Assembly (NCBI GenBank): GCA_045644545.1
Contig: JAZRHC010000011.1
Span: forward strand, 1 to 64,000
Source: Scatosoma sp045644545
GTDB taxonomy: Bacteria > Bacillota > Clostridia > Christensenellales > Borkfalkiaceae
DNA length: 64,000 nucleotides
Direction: 5' to 3'
Shown here in pieces: positions 16,693 through 28,162 of this stretch. The translations under genes were made by a program, and so were the position numbers. Positions within the stretch are counted from its first letter, which is position 1, and each line of letters opens with the position of its first letter. The notes beneath the pieces were generated by a model. That model searched no databases and was not told the origin of the DNA. It worked only from the letters and a program-made list of their open reading frames with translations.

Positions 16693-17145
16693 TTAACACT
16701 TCTCTATATGCGTTGCTTTATCGATATACAACACGCCGTCTAAATGGTCAAGCTCGTGACAGATTGCGCGGGCGAAAAAACCCTTCGCCTGCAATAACTG
16801 CTTCTCGCCGTTTCTGTCCTGATAGGAAAGCTTAACTTTCATAGGCCGCGACACGATCCCGTTTTTTCCACGCACGGAAAGGCAACCTTCCCAACCGCTC
16901 TGCTCTCCCTTTTGCGCCACGATCTCGGGGTTGATAAATTCGAAATACCCCTCGTCCACGTCCACTACGCAAACCCGACGGAGCACTCCTACTTGCGGCG
17001 CGGCAAGCCCCGCGCCCTGCTCGAATTTCACCGTATCTTTCATATCGTCCAAAAGCTGAACTAATTTCTCGTCAAAGACTTCGACGGGCTGACATTTTCC
17101 TCTCAACACCTCGTCGCCTACTTGTACTACGCTACGAATCGCCAT
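16693..17145 (-). CDS. def: Peptide deformylase
   Basis: 150 residues from ATG 17143-17145 (AAGGAG); the longer reading overlaps priA without a ribosome-binding site. Removes the N-formyl group from nascent proteins. The three motifs are GAGLAAPQVG, EGCLSV (metal-ligand Cys) and HELDHLDG (two metal-ligand His and the catalytic Glu). It starts 17 bp after priA. Confidence 0.96.
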   Translation of the reverse strand: MAIRSVVQVGDEVLRGKCQPVEVFDEKLVQLLDDMKDTVKFEQGAGLAAPQVGVLRRVCVVDVDEGYFEFINPEIVAQKGEQSGWEGCLSVRGKNGIVSRPMKVKLSYQDRNGEKQLLQAKGFFARAICHELDHLDGVLYIDKATHIEKC

Positions 17146-17162
17146 ATTCGTCTTTCTCCTTT

Positions 17163-19337
17163 TTAACTTAAATTCGAGGGATTTTCCTCCACCGAAACGA
17201 GCGCGTCGCGATTTCTCACTTCCGCGCAAATCTCGTAGATCTTCGGCAGAACCGAAGTATCCGAAAGCCGCATCAGCACTTGATAACGGAATTTATTCTG
17301 TATTCTTTTAATCGGCGCGCGCATTTTATTGAAGAATAAAAATTTCTCCGCGTTGTTTTGACACAACGCCTCTAACTCGCCGTACACCGCTTTAAGAGTT
17401 TCTATCGTCCTTTTATCGTCCTCGCCCGTCACGAGCACGCGCACGATCTTGGAAAAGGGCGGGAACGCCATCGCCGCGCGCAGGGAAATTTCGTTCTCGT
17501 AAAACCCCTCGTAATCGTAGGAAGTCGCAAACCGAAGCACTTCGTTTTCGGGGTCGAAGGTCTGCAACACGACTTTCCCTTTCTCGTCCGCCCGTCCGCT
17601 TCTGCCCGCCACCTGCGTCAAAAGCTGAAAGGTGCGTTCGCCGCTTCGGTAATCGGAAAAATGCAAGCTCATATCCGCGTCTAAAATCCCCACGAGCGTG
17701 ACGGCGGGGAAATCGTGCCCCTTTGCGATCATCTGCGTGCCGACCAAAATATCCGCTTTCCTTTCCCCGAACGCCTTCAAAATTTTATAATGCCCCTCTT
17801 TTCCGCTCGTCGTGTCGTTGTCCATTCGAAGAATCCGCGCGGACGGATACAGCTTTTGCAAGCTCTCCACGATCCTTTGCGTGCCCGTGCCCGCATAGGA
17901 AAGTTTTCTGCTCCCACATTCGGGACAACCCGAAAGCATACCGTATTTCGCGCCGCAATAGTGGCATTTTAAACAGTCCTCGTCGCGGTGGTAGGTGAGC
18001 GACACGTCGCACGCCTCGCATTTGGCTACGTAGCCGCATTCTTTGCAAATCACCGTTTGCGAATACCCGCGGCGGTTCAAAAACAAAATCGCCTGCTTTT
18101 CGCTTTCGAGGCACTTTTCGATCTCCTCTTTCAGCGCGAGGGAAAAGGGCGAATTGTTCCCGCGCCGCACTTCCCGCCGCATATCCGCGATCACGATTTC
18201 GGGCAAGGGCTTACGATTGATCCGCTTTTCCAACCGAATCAAATTAAACTCCCCTTCTTTCGCCCGTTTATACGTTTCCACCGCAGGCGTCGCGCTGCCT
18301 AAAACGAGCTTACACCCGTTATAATTCGCCCGCGCCCTCGCCACCTCGAAGGTGGAATATCGGGGGGCGGTTTCGCTCACGTAGCTCGAATCGTGTTCCT
18401 CGTCCAAAATAATAACGCCGAGGTTTTCCAAGGGCGCGAACACCGCGCTTCTCGCGCCGATCGCGATCTTCGCTTCCCCCGTTCTCAGCCTCCACCACTC
18501 GTCGAACCGTTCGCCCGCCGAAAGTCCGCTGTGCAAAATAGCGGCGTTTCGCCCGAATCGCGCGCGAAGTTGTGAAAGCATCTGCGGCGTAAGCGAAATT
18601 TCGGGCACGAGAAAAATCGAGCTTTGCCCTTTTTGCAAGCACTCCGCAATCAGATTCAAATAAATCTCCGTTTTGCCGCTCCCCGTCACGCCGTGCAAAA
18701 GCTGTACGGTGCGGGAATCGTCCCGTATGCGCTCGATCGCCGAGGACTGATCGGGCGTTAAAACGTGCTCGACCGACTCGCCATCCACCGTCTTATACGG
18801 GTCGCGCAAGATCTGTTCTTTGCTCACGCGGATATATCCTTTTTTTTCCAAAGCGGTAAGCCCGCCGGGGAACAGGTTGTTTAAAACCGCCGTTTCCGTC
18901 TTTCCGTTTTTTTCGAGATACTCCAAAACGCCGAGCTGATTTTTCGCCGTTTTTCTTATCTGCGCTTCCTCTTTTTTCACGCAAAGCTCCGCAAACGTGC
19001 GGTAAAGCTCGCGCACCTTTCCCGTGCGCATCTCGCTCGGCAAAAACAATCTCAGCGCGAGGGCTTTGGGAACGCGGAAGCGTTTCACGATTTTTTCGGC
19101 AAGCCAAAGGCTTTCTTGTGTTAAAGCGGGCAACTCGTCCGAGGCGGGCAACAGCTTTTTTAAGCGGCTTTCGGGCAAAGCAGAGCTTTCTTTAAGCTTC
19201 ATCACGAACCCCGAAAGTATCTTCCCGCCGAACGGCGCGCGAACGCGACTGCCGACGATAACGCTATCGTCGCAGAGATAATCGAATATCCTGTCCGTTT
19301 CGCTCGTTGCTATGTCTACGATCACTTCGGCAATCAT
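17163..19337 (-). CDS. priA: Primosomal replication restart helicase PriA
   Basis: 724 residues from ATG 19335-19337 (GGGAG). Reloads the replisome at stalled forks. The N-terminal 3'-DNA-binding domain precedes an SF2 helicase core with HGVTGSGKTEIYL (Walker A) and LDEEHDSSY. Eight cysteines in CxxC pairs (CKECGYVAKCEACD, CLKCHYCG, CPECG) bind two zinc ions; RSGRADEKG belongs to motif VI. It follows rpoZ after 69 bp; coaBC, often found here, is missing. Confidence 0.96.
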   Translation of the reverse strand: MIAEVIVDIATSETDRIFDYLCDDSVIVGSRVRAPFGGKILSGFVMKLKESSALPESRLKKLLPASDELPALTQESLWLAEKIVKRFRVPKALALRLFLPSEMRTGKVRELYRTFAELCVKKEEAQIRKTAKNQLGVLEYLEKNGKTETAVLNNLFPGGLTALEKKGYIRVSKEQILRDPYKTVDGESVEHVLTPDQSSAIERIRDDSRTVQLLHGVTGSGKTEIYLNLIAECLQKGQSSIFLVPEISLTPQMLSQLRARFGRNAAILHSGLSAGERFDEWWRLRTGEAKIAIGARSAVFAPLENLGVIILDEEHDSSYVSETAPRYSTFEVARARANYNGCKLVLGSATPAVETYKRAKEGEFNLIRLEKRINRKPLPEIVIADMRREVRRGNNSPFSLALKEEIEKCLESEKQAILFLNRRGYSQTVICKECGYVAKCEACDVSLTYHRDEDCLKCHYCGAKYGMLSGCPECGSRKLSYAGTGTQRIVESLQKLYPSARILRMDNDTTSGKEGHYKILKAFGERKADILVGTQMIAKGHDFPAVTLVGILDADMSLHFSDYRSGERTFQLLTQVAGRSGRADEKGKVVLQTFDPENEVLRFATSYDYEGFYENEISLRAAMAFPPFSKIVRVLVTGEDDKRTIETLKAVYGELEALCQNNAEKFLFFNKMRAPIKRIQNKFRYQVLMRLSDTSVLPKIYEICAEVRNRDALVSVEENPSNLS

Positions 19338-19406
19338 ACTTAACGCTCTCCCGTATAAAAACCAAATTGCCCCGAATGATCGAGGCAACGGTCAAATTCC
19401 TTGGTT

Positions 19407-19625
19407 TCAGTCCTTTGCAATAACGACCTTCCCTTCCGCGATATCGTTGCACGCGGTGAGAAGCTCTTTGTTTCTTCCGTTCGAGTCAGCGCCGAGATTT
19501 TTCTCCGCCTCGATAATTTGGCGCGCACGCTTCGCCGCCACCGTGCACAGCGCGTAACGGCTGATGGGTTCTTCTTCCGTACCGAGTTTTCTGATGAGTA
19601 CGTCTACTGCAGGTTCGTTGATCAT
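19407..19625 (-). CDS. rpoZ: RNA polymerase omega subunit
   Basis: 72 residues from ATG 19623-19625 (AAGGAG ten bases upstream); the preceding GTG sits too close to that site. The core signature SRYALCTVAAKRARQI is the omega motif that latches the beta' subunit. Its position after gmk is the usual one in Bacillota. Confidence 0.9.
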   Translation of the reverse strand: MINEPAVDVLIRKLGTEEEPISRYALCTVAAKRARQIIEAEKNLGADSNGRNKELLTACNDIAEGKVVIAKD

Positions 19626-19663
19626 AATATTCACACTCCTTGTCGTGTTTTTTCTTTTTTATT

Positions 19664-20224
19664 TTATTCTTTCGATTTTTTTAAATCGATCAAATCGCAA
19701 ATTTCTTGCACCGCTTTTTCCAGCTCGTCGTTGACGACTACGTAGTCGTATTTCTCGCCTTGGGCAAGCTCGTATTCGAGCCTCGAAAGTCTGCCCTCGA
19801 TCTCCGCTTCGCTTTCCGAAGCTCTGCCGACGAGCCGTTTTTTCAGCTCCTCTACCGACGGCGGCGCAACGAAGATTAAAAGACAATCGGGAAACGCCTT
19901 TTTCGCGTTCAGCGCGCCCACCACGTCGATCTCCAAAATCACGGATTTTTCTTCCAGCGTCTTTTGCACGAAGGATTTGGGCGTACCGTAGAAATTTCCG
20001 AAATGCTCGTCGTATTCCAAAAAATCCTCTTCGGCTATGCGTTTCAAAAATTCTTCCTTGGAAATAAAGAAATATTCTCTGCCGTCCGCTTCGCCCGCCC
20101 TCGGCGCGCGCGTGGTGCAGGAAACCGACTCCGCGATATCTTCCCGCCTTTTTAAAATCTCGTCTACGATCGTGCCTTTTCCGACCCCCGAAGGTCCGGA
20201 AATCGCCATTACAATATTTTTCAT
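19664..20224 (-). CDS. gmk: Guanylate kinase
   Basis: 186 residues. Phosphorylates GMP to GDP. The P-loop GPSGVGKGT is at about residues 10-18 and the GMP-binding TTRAPRAGEADGREYFF follows, with ILEIDVVGAL and the lid region RLVGRASESEAEIEGRL. It starts 22 bp after yicC; the remA gene often placed between them is absent. Confidence 0.96.
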   Translation of the reverse strand: MKNIVMAISGPSGVGKGTIVDEILKRREDIAESVSCTTRAPRAGEADGREYFFISKEEFLKRIAEEDFLEYDEHFGNFYGTPKSFVQKTLEEKSVILEIDVVGALNAKKAFPDCLLIFVAPPSVEELKKRLVGRASESEAEIEGRLSRLEYELAQGEKYDYVVVNDELEKAVQEICDLIDLKKSKE

Positions 20225-20246
20225 AATCCTTATCTTCCGCTCGCCG

Positions 20247-21122
20247 CTATTCTACGTTTTGCACCTGTTCGCGAATCTTTTCGATCTCGTTTTTCAAGGC
20301 AAGCCCCGCTTTGGTGATGCACACGTCGTTGCTTTTCGAGCAAGTCGTGTTCGCCTCGCGGTTAAATTCTTGCACCAAAAAGTCGAGCTTTCTGCCTACG
20401 ATCCCTTCCTTTGCGATACTTCTGAACTGTTCGATATGCGAGCGCAAGCGGGTCAGCTCCTCGTCGATATTGCTCTTGTCGGCAAAGATCGCCACTTCCG
20501 TCAACAGCCGCCCTTCGTCCACGTTCACCCCGTCGAGGTATTCCTTCACGCGGTTTTTCAGCTTCTCTTTATACTCCTCCGCAATCTTAGGAGCGCGCAG
20601 GGAAATTTCCTCCACGAGCTTTTCGATCGTCGAAACGCGGGAAAGCATATCTTCTTCGAGCTTTTTCCCTTCCACGGCACGCATCGCGTTGAGGCTATCA
20701 AGCGCCGCCGAAAGCGCGGTTTTCAGCGCGCCGATCAGCTCCTCGTCCAAAACGGAAGCCTCGTCCTGCTTCAACACTTCTGGATAGCGAAGCACGGAAG
20801 TCACCGTCAAATCGTCGGGTAAATCGGGGAAATTCTTTTTCAACTCGTTCGCCGCCGCGATATAGCTCGCCGCCAACGCGGGATCGAGCGAAAGGGCGGT
20901 GGGCTTTTCGCGCTTGTCTTTTAACGACACGAACACGTCCGCGTGACCGCGAGTAAGCTTTTCGCGAATGGTCGAGCGAATCACTTCCTCAAACGCGGTA
21001 AAAATGCGGGGCGCTTTCACGGAAATATCCAAATAGCGGTTGTTCACCGTCTTGATCTCGCAGGTCAGCTCCACGCCTCCCTCTTTATATTCCCCTTTTC
21101 CGTAACCCGTCATACTCAGCAT
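20247..21122 (-). CDS. yicC: YicC family protein (putative endoribonuclease)
   Basis: 291 residues with the N-terminal signature SMTGYGKGE and KTVNNRYLDISVKAPR, and the C-terminal VGRKLDFLVQEFNREANTTCSKSND, both family-defining. E. coli YicC is a ribonuclease, and the same role is inferred here. It is the first gene of the gmk-rpoZ-priA-def-fmt-rsmB-rlmN row and has its own promoter. Confidence 0.92.
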   Translation of the reverse strand: MLSMTGYGKGEYKEGGVELTCEIKTVNNRYLDISVKAPRIFTAFEEVIRSTIREKLTRGHADVFVSLKDKREKPTALSLDPALAASYIAAANELKKNFPDLPDDLTVTSVLRYPEVLKQDEASVLDEELIGALKTALSAALDSLNAMRAVEGKKLEEDMLSRVSTIEKLVEEISLRAPKIAEEYKEKLKNRVKEYLDGVNVDEGRLLTEVAIFADKSNIDEELTRLRSHIEQFRSIAKEGIVGRKLDFLVQEFNREANTTCSKSNDVCITKAGLALKNEIEKIREQVQNVE

Positions 21123-21169
21123 CGCGACTTTTCCTCCGCTTTTTCAAGCTCTCGTTTGAATATATAGCC

Positions 21170-21198
21170 ATTATACCAAAAAATTTTGATTTTTTCAA
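21170..21198 (-). promoter_or_regulatory. Promoter of the yicC-gmk-rpoZ-priA... operon
   Basis: Minus-strand TTGAAA (21193-21198), 17-bp spacer and TATAAT (21170-21175), 47 bp before the yicC start. Confidence 0.75.
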
Positions 21199-21242
21199 GT
21201 ACTATGAAAGGCTAATTTATATTTTTTTATAAAAATATACCG

Positions 21243-23189
21243 TTATTTTTGGAGCAATTCTTCAAGCTCCGCCTCGTCGATCACGCGAATCCCAAGCTTT
21301 TTCGCCTTTTCCAGCTTACTGCCTGCGTCCTCGCCCGCGATTACGAGCGTGGTTTTCGTCGTCACCGAGCTTTGGCATACCCCGCCCCGCGCTTCGATCA
21401 GCTTTTGCGCTTCGCTCCGCTTATATTTTACAAGGCTTCCCGTCAACACGACGGACTCGCCCGAAAACGCGCCGCCCGTTTGACTCTCGCCCGAAAACGA
21501 AGGCGCAACGCCCACTTGTTCGAGCCGAGCAAGCTCTTTTAAGTTATTTTCGTCGGCAAAATACGCCGCGATTCCTTTCGCCGTGATCTCGCCCACGTCG
21601 TTCAACGCCACGAGCTCCTCCACCGTCGCTTTTTTGAGAGTTTCCATCGACTGAAACCGCTTGGCAAGCGCCTTCGCCGCAACCCTGCCTACCCCTTCGA
21701 TCCCGATCGCGAAAATAAACGCGTCGAGCGCGGGAGTCTTGCTCTTTTCGATCGCCTTTATGAGATTGCCGATTTTTTTATCCTTGAACCCCTCCAAATC
21801 GGATAAATCGTCCGCCGTCAGCGTATATAAATCGGAAAAATTTTTCACGCCCTTTTTATCGATCAAAAGGTACGCCGTACTCTCCGAAAATCCCTCGATA
21901 TCCATCGCGTTTTTGCTCGCGTAGTGATCGAGTTTCGCCGCGATCCGCTCCCTGCACTCCGTGTTCGAGCAGAACAAATGCGCGCCGACTTCTTTCACTT
22001 CCCCGCCGCAGGACGGGCAAACGGTCGGTTTTTCCACCTCGCGGCTTCCCTCTTTTTCTTCGGTTGCGCCCAAAATTTCGGGAATGACTTCGTTCGATCT
22101 TCTCACGAGCACGCGCGAGCCGATTTTCACCCGTTTTCTTTGGATATCCCCGAAGTTATTCAGGGTCGCGCGCGAAACCGTCGCGCCGCCCAAATCGACG
22201 GGCTCTAACAGCGCGAGCGGGGTCAGCTTGCCCGTTCTTCCCACCTGCCAGATAATCTCCTTCACGTCCGTCGTCACCTCTTCGGCTTCGAATTTATACG
22301 CGATCGCCCAACGCGGGAATTTATCGGTAAAGCCCAGTTCCCGCCGCGATTTCGCGTCGTTGAGCTTGATCACCGCGCCGTCGGTCAAAACGTCGATCTC
22401 CCGCCTCTCTTTTTCAACTTTCGCGATCTCTAAAAGCGTTTCTTCTTCCGTTTTGCACACGGCGAAATACGGGAACACCTTAAATCCCTCCCGCTTCAAA
22501 AATTCGTGCGCCTCTATTTGCGAAAGCTCCTCGCCTTCGGATAAATAATTGATATCGTAAAAATAAATTTCGGGTTTCCTTTTTTCCGTCACCTTCGGGT
22601 CGAGATTACGAATCGCCCCCGCCGCCGCGTTGCGCGCGTTTTTCAGCGTTTCCGTCGCCGTTTCGTTGTATTTTTCAAGCACCGAAAGCCGAATCACGGC
22701 TTCCCCGCGCACTTCCAGCGTTCCTTGATAGGAAATGGTCAAAGGGAAAGACTTAATCGTTAAAACCTGCGCCGTGACGTCCTCTCCGACGACGCCGTTT
22801 CCGCGCGTGGTCGCGCGCACGAATTTCCCTTTATCGTAGGTCAAGCACACCGTCAACCCGTCGAATTTATATTCCACGGTATATTCCGCGCCCTCTCCGA
22901 CGGCTTTTTTCACGCGCGTTAAAAAGGCGCGAAGCCCTTCCTCGGAAACGCACTTGTCAAGGCTGAACAGCCGTTCGATATGCGTATGCTGTTTAAACGC
23001 CTTGATCGGCTCGCCCCCGACCCTGCGGGTGGGCGAATCGTCGAATACCACTCCGCTTTCTTCTTCGAGCTTTCTCAGCTCGTCGTAAAATGCGTCGTAT
23101 TCCTTATCGGAAACGGTCGGCGCGTCCAAAACGTAGTATTCGTGCGCCCATTTATTGAGAATATCCGTCAGTTCTCTTTGTCTTGACAT
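21243..23189 (-). CDS. ligA: NAD-dependent DNA ligase LigA
   Basis: 648 residues from ATG 23187-23189 (GGAGG). Seals nicks during replication and repair. Domain order: Ia domain, adenylation domain with catalytic Lys in EYKFDGLTVCL, OB fold, zinc finger (CPSCGGEVKEVG, then CSNTECRERI), helix-hairpin-helix repeats (FIFAIGIEGVGRVAAKAL) and a C-terminal BRCT domain (VVLTGSLVKYKRSEAQ). It follows pcrA by 76 bp, the common pcrA-ligA pairing. Confidence 0.97.
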   Translation of the reverse strand: MSRQRELTDILNKWAHEYYVLDAPTVSDKEYDAFYDELRKLEEESGVVFDDSPTRRVGGEPIKAFKQHTHIERLFSLDKCVSEEGLRAFLTRVKKAVGEGAEYTVEYKFDGLTVCLTYDKGKFVRATTRGNGVVGEDVTAQVLTIKSFPLTISYQGTLEVRGEAVIRLSVLEKYNETATETLKNARNAAAGAIRNLDPKVTEKRKPEIYFYDINYLSEGEELSQIEAHEFLKREGFKVFPYFAVCKTEEETLLEIAKVEKERREIDVLTDGAVIKLNDAKSRRELGFTDKFPRWAIAYKFEAEEVTTDVKEIIWQVGRTGKLTPLALLEPVDLGGATVSRATLNNFGDIQRKRVKIGSRVLVRRSNEVIPEILGATEEKEGSREVEKPTVCPSCGGEVKEVGAHLFCSNTECRERIAAKLDHYASKNAMDIEGFSESTAYLLIDKKGVKNFSDLYTLTADDLSDLEGFKDKKIGNLIKAIEKSKTPALDAFIFAIGIEGVGRVAAKALAKRFQSMETLKKATVEELVALNDVGEITAKGIAAYFADENNLKELARLEQVGVAPSFSGESQTGGAFSGESVVLTGSLVKYKRSEAQKLIEARGGVCQSSVTTKTTLVIAGEDAGSKLEKAKKLGIRVIDEAELEELLQK

Positions 23190-23265
23190 ATTTCCTCCGA
23201 ATTCTTTCAATCCGATTTGATTTCAAAAGTGAGCAGAGCAACGCAGAAATGCGAAGCTTTTCAAA

Positions 23266-25704
<2,439 letters not shown>

Positions 25705-25710
25705 AGAAAT

Positions 25711-25739
25711 ATTATACCATACGCAAAAAATTTTGGCAA
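25711..25739 (-). promoter_or_regulatory. Promoter of pcrA, probably giving a leaderless mRNA
   Basis: TTGCCA (25734-25739), 17-bp spacer and TATAAT (25711-25716). Only six bases separate the -10 box from ATG 25702-25704, so transcription should begin at or within a base or two of the start codon. Confidence 0.75.
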
Positions 25740-25785
25740 GTGGATTGCCCGTCGAAAACCACTCGAAATTTGCTCTTTCCACACG

Positions 25786-25814
25786 AAAAAAAGCCGCGCG
25801 GTTTCCCACGCGAC
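25786..25814 (-). terminator. GAAA-tetraloop terminator (minus strand)
   Basis: Read leftwards: GTCGCGTGG, loop GAAA, CCGCGCGGC, then TTTTTTT. It has nine pairs including wobbles. It ends the transcript of the 25924-26331 gene before the pcrA promoter. Confidence 0.85.
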
Positions 25815-25844
25815 AATCCCCTTGACCTTTCAAATGCATAATGC

Positions 25845-25917
25845 TCAATGCAAAATGCTGAATGATTGTATAAATCCTCCCTTCATTCTGCACTCTGCAC
25901 TCCGCATTCTGCATTGA
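25845..25917. repeat. Imperfect inverted repeat built of TGCA(A/G)AATG-type units
   Basis: TCAATGCAAAATGC at 25845-25858 matches the inverse of 25904-25917 with one mismatch. Between them more CATTCTGCA / TGCTGAATG units repeat the pairing. Arrays of ATTCTGCATTCTGCA-like units are seen as dispersed hairpins in other genomes. It is non-coding and lies between pcrA and the upstream small gene. Confidence 0.6.
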
Positions 25918-25923
25918 AAACTC

Positions 25924-26331
25924 TCACTTCGCCCGATCGAACACTTCGAACTCACACTCTTTTCGAAACCGCTCCAACGCCCGAAGATATTTCTCGCTCA
26001 AAGTCAAATTATACCGCTGTTTTTCCTCGTAGGAAAGGGAATCGTAGTAGGGCTTGTCCGTGAGCCGACCTATCGCGTTGGACACCTCGCCTTCCTCCAA
26101 AAGCATACGCTTGACTTTAAGATAAAATTCGTCCTCCGTTTCGCCCAAAAGCTTCGCGGAAACCTTTTCTTTAAAATACCTCCCCGCTTTGCTTTCGTTG
26201 ATCCCCTGCTCCTTGGCAAGGGCAAGCTGTTCTTGCATATCCGCGTGGCATTCCGCCCAAAAGCCGCTTTTCATTCGTGATTTTGCGCTTCTTGCGAGCG
26301 CGCGCAACGTACGCTTGTCTTTTTCGGACAT
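25924..26331 (-). CDS. Conserved-looking small basic protein, unknown
   Basis: 135 residues, highly charged and predicted mostly helical (ALARSAKSRMKSGFWAEC, then many Glu/Lys/Arg). No signal peptide, membrane segment or known motif. It lies 82 bp downstream of rpsU, from which it is separated by a terminator, and has its own terminator at 25786. I do not recognise the family. Confidence 0.6.
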   Translation of the reverse strand: MSEKDKRTLRALARSAKSRMKSGFWAECHADMQEQLALAKEQGINESKAGRYFKEKVSAKLLGETEDEFYLKVKRMLLEEGEVSNAIGRLTDKPYYDSLSYEEKQRYNLTLSEKYLRALERFRKECEFEVFDRAK

Positions 26332-26381
26332 AAGATCACCTCATATTTTATACTTCTTCGTTTCCCGACAAAATTCGCAAC

Positions 26382-26405
26382 AAAAAAGCTCACGTTCCCG
26401 TGAGC
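26382..26405 (-). terminator. Terminator of rpsU (minus strand)
   Basis: GCTCACG (26388-26394) and CGTGAGC (26399-26405) with a 4-base loop; read leftwards it is followed by six T. Confidence 0.88.
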
Positions 26406-26413
26406 TTCTTTGG

Positions 26414-26590
26414 TTAATTTCTGCTTCTTTTTCTTGCCGCTTCGGACTTCTTCTTTCTTCTTACGGAAGGCTTTTCATAGAATTCCTTCTTGCGAAGATC
26501 CCCGATGATCCCGTCGCGAGAGCATTTTCTCTTAAAACGGCGCAACGCGCTTTCTACGTTCTCGTTTTCACCGACTCTTACAGTAGACAT
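26414..26590 (-). CDS. rpsU: 30S ribosomal protein S21
   Basis: 58 residues from ATG 26588-26590 (GGAAGG); the earlier GTG overlaps the ribosome-binding site. STVRVGENENVESALRRFKRKC is the family signature, followed by the basic tail RRKKKSEAARKRSRN. It is monocistronic, closed by a strong terminator. Confidence 0.95.
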   Translation of the reverse strand: MSTVRVGENENVESALRRFKRKCSRDGIIGDLRKKEFYEKPSVRRKKKSEAARKRSRN

Positions 26591-26714
26591 ATTTTTCACC
26601 TTCCTTTGCCCAAAGCATTTGTGTTTACTCGACCATTATAACAGCTTCCCGCCCTTCTGTCAAGCTTTTTTTCGTGGGTTTTTCCACTTTTTTACACTAT
26701 TTTTTCGCCTCGTT

Positions 26715-27326
26715 TCAGCCGCTTACCTTTTCGAAATCCTCGGCGGGGTGTTTGCACCAAGGACAAACGAAATCCGCAGGCAACGCGCCTTCGTGCGTGT
26801 AGCCACAGATCTTGCAAACCCATTTTTCCCCTTCGCCCGCTTTGGCTTGGGGCTTGGGCTTAATCTCGCTCAAATAATATTCGTAGGTCACGCTCTTGTC
26901 TTTGGAAAGCACTTTCCCTTCCGTCACTTCCGCCACGAACAGGGTATGCGTGCCGTAATCGTGCGTGCCGACCACCTTTGCCGACAAAAACGCGTTCGTT
27001 CCTTCGTCGACGTAATACAGCCCGTTTTCGCTCCTCGGATACGCCGTGCCGACGAATTTATCGGTAGCTCTGCCGCTCGAAAACCCGAACCGCTCGAAGG
27101 TGGAAAAGGGGGCTTTTTCGGTCAGCACCGACGCGTTAAACACGCCCGTTTTGCGAATAAGTTCTTCCGTGTAGTTGCTCTTATTGACGTACACGGTGAT
27201 ACGCTTGGGATTATCCGTGATCATCGCGACGGTGTTGACGATACAGCCGTTATCCTTTTCGCCGTCCTTCGTCGTTAAAACGAACAATCCGTAAGTAAGT
27301 TTATACATAGCTTCTTTTTCGATCAT
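26715..27326 (-). CDS. Flavin reductase-like / rubredoxin fusion (Hrb type)
   Basis: 203 residues from ATG 27324-27326 (GAGGAG). Residues 1-150 form an FMN-binding flavin-reductase-like split barrel (KLTYGLFVLTTKDGEKDNG, FGFSSGRATDKF). The C-terminal 35 residues are a rubredoxin with two CxxC pairs (CKICGY and CPWCKH). This matches high-molecular-weight rubredoxins that pass electrons to oxygen- or NO-reducing flavodiiron proteins in anaerobes. It is last in a row with a TIM-barrel gene and a nitroreductase, spaced by 14 and 9 bp. Confidence 0.88.
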   Translation of the reverse strand: MIEKEAMYKLTYGLFVLTTKDGEKDNGCIVNTVAMITDNPKRITVYVNKSNYTEELIRKTGVFNASVLTEKAPFSTFERFGFSSGRATDKFVGTAYPRSENGLYYVDEGTNAFLSAKVVGTHDYGTHTLFVAEVTEGKVLSKDKSVTYEYYLSEIKPKPQAKAGEGEKWVCKICGYTHEGALPADFVCPWCKHPAEDFEKVSG

Positions 27327-27340
27327 TTTCTTTCTCCTCG

Positions 27341-28153
27341 TTATTTCGTTAAACAACCTTTTTTATATAAAATCTCGTCGATATACTCGCAAGAAATTTT
27401 CAGCTCTTCCACGCTTTGATAGTCCTTTTTATACGCCTCGATCAAAAGCGGGCCGTCGAAGCCTACCCCCTTCAAACGCTCGATCAGCTCGGAAAAATCA
27501 AACGCGCCTTTCCCCGGCAATACCATTTTTCCGTTCCCGTCGGTATCCGAAATATGCACGTGCGTGAGCCGCTCGCCCATTTCCTCTAAATATTCCGCGT
27601 ACGCTACGCCCGAAATGCGCGCTTGCTTGATATCCAGCACCCCGCCGAGCGACGGCACGGCTTCCGCGATCTTCGAAAACACCCCCGCGCGGTTATAGGT
27701 AGACCATTCCACATTTTCAAGGCAAAGCCGCACGCCGTAACGCGCGCACGCTTCCGCGATCAGCGCAAAATTTTTCCGCATAGAGCCGAAATCGTCGTTT
27801 TCGCCCGAGCGAGAAGCCTTTTTCACCCGCGCCGTACCGTGAAAGGTGTAACAGCTCGCGCCGAACGCTTTCATTGCGCGCAAAGCGCGTTCCAGCCAAG
27901 CGTACGCGTCCGCCCGCACCCGTTCGTGCACGGCGAAAAGCTGCGGCTCGAACTGCGTGTTTAAAACGTGCGCGGAAAACAGCTCCAACTCCCCTTTTAC
28001 CGAAAAAAGCAACCGACCGAACGCCTCGTCGTATTCGGAAAAGGAAGTCAAAAACACCTCCGCCGTTTTTACGCCCAAAGTATGTAAAAGAGGTAACGCC
28101 TCCTCGTTATTTTTTCTTAAAAACAGCGAAGCCGTCGAAACGCCCGTCCTCAT
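27341..28153 (-). CDS. Sugar phosphate isomerase/epimerase-like TIM-barrel protein
   Basis: 270 residues of the xylose isomerase-like / AP endonuclease 2 superfamily. Likely metal ligands are Glu in RLCLENVEW, Asp in GGVLDIKQ, His in THVHISDTDG and Glu in PLLIEAYKK. The substrate cannot be told from sequence. It lies between a nitroreductase and the rubredoxin-flavoprotein in the same operon. Confidence 0.8.
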   Translation of the reverse strand: MRTGVSTASLFLRKNNEEALPLLHTLGVKTAEVFLTSFSEYDEAFGRLLFSVKGELELFSAHVLNTQFEPQLFAVHERVRADAYAWLERALRAMKAFGASCYTFHGTARVKKASRSGENDDFGSMRKNFALIAEACARYGVRLCLENVEWSTYNRAGVFSKIAEAVPSLGGVLDIKQARISGVAYAEYLEEMGERLTHVHISDTDGNGKMVLPGKGAFDFSELIERLKGVGFDGPLLIEAYKKDYQSVEELKISCEYIDEILYKKGCLTK

Positions 28154-28162
28154 ACGCGCCCC

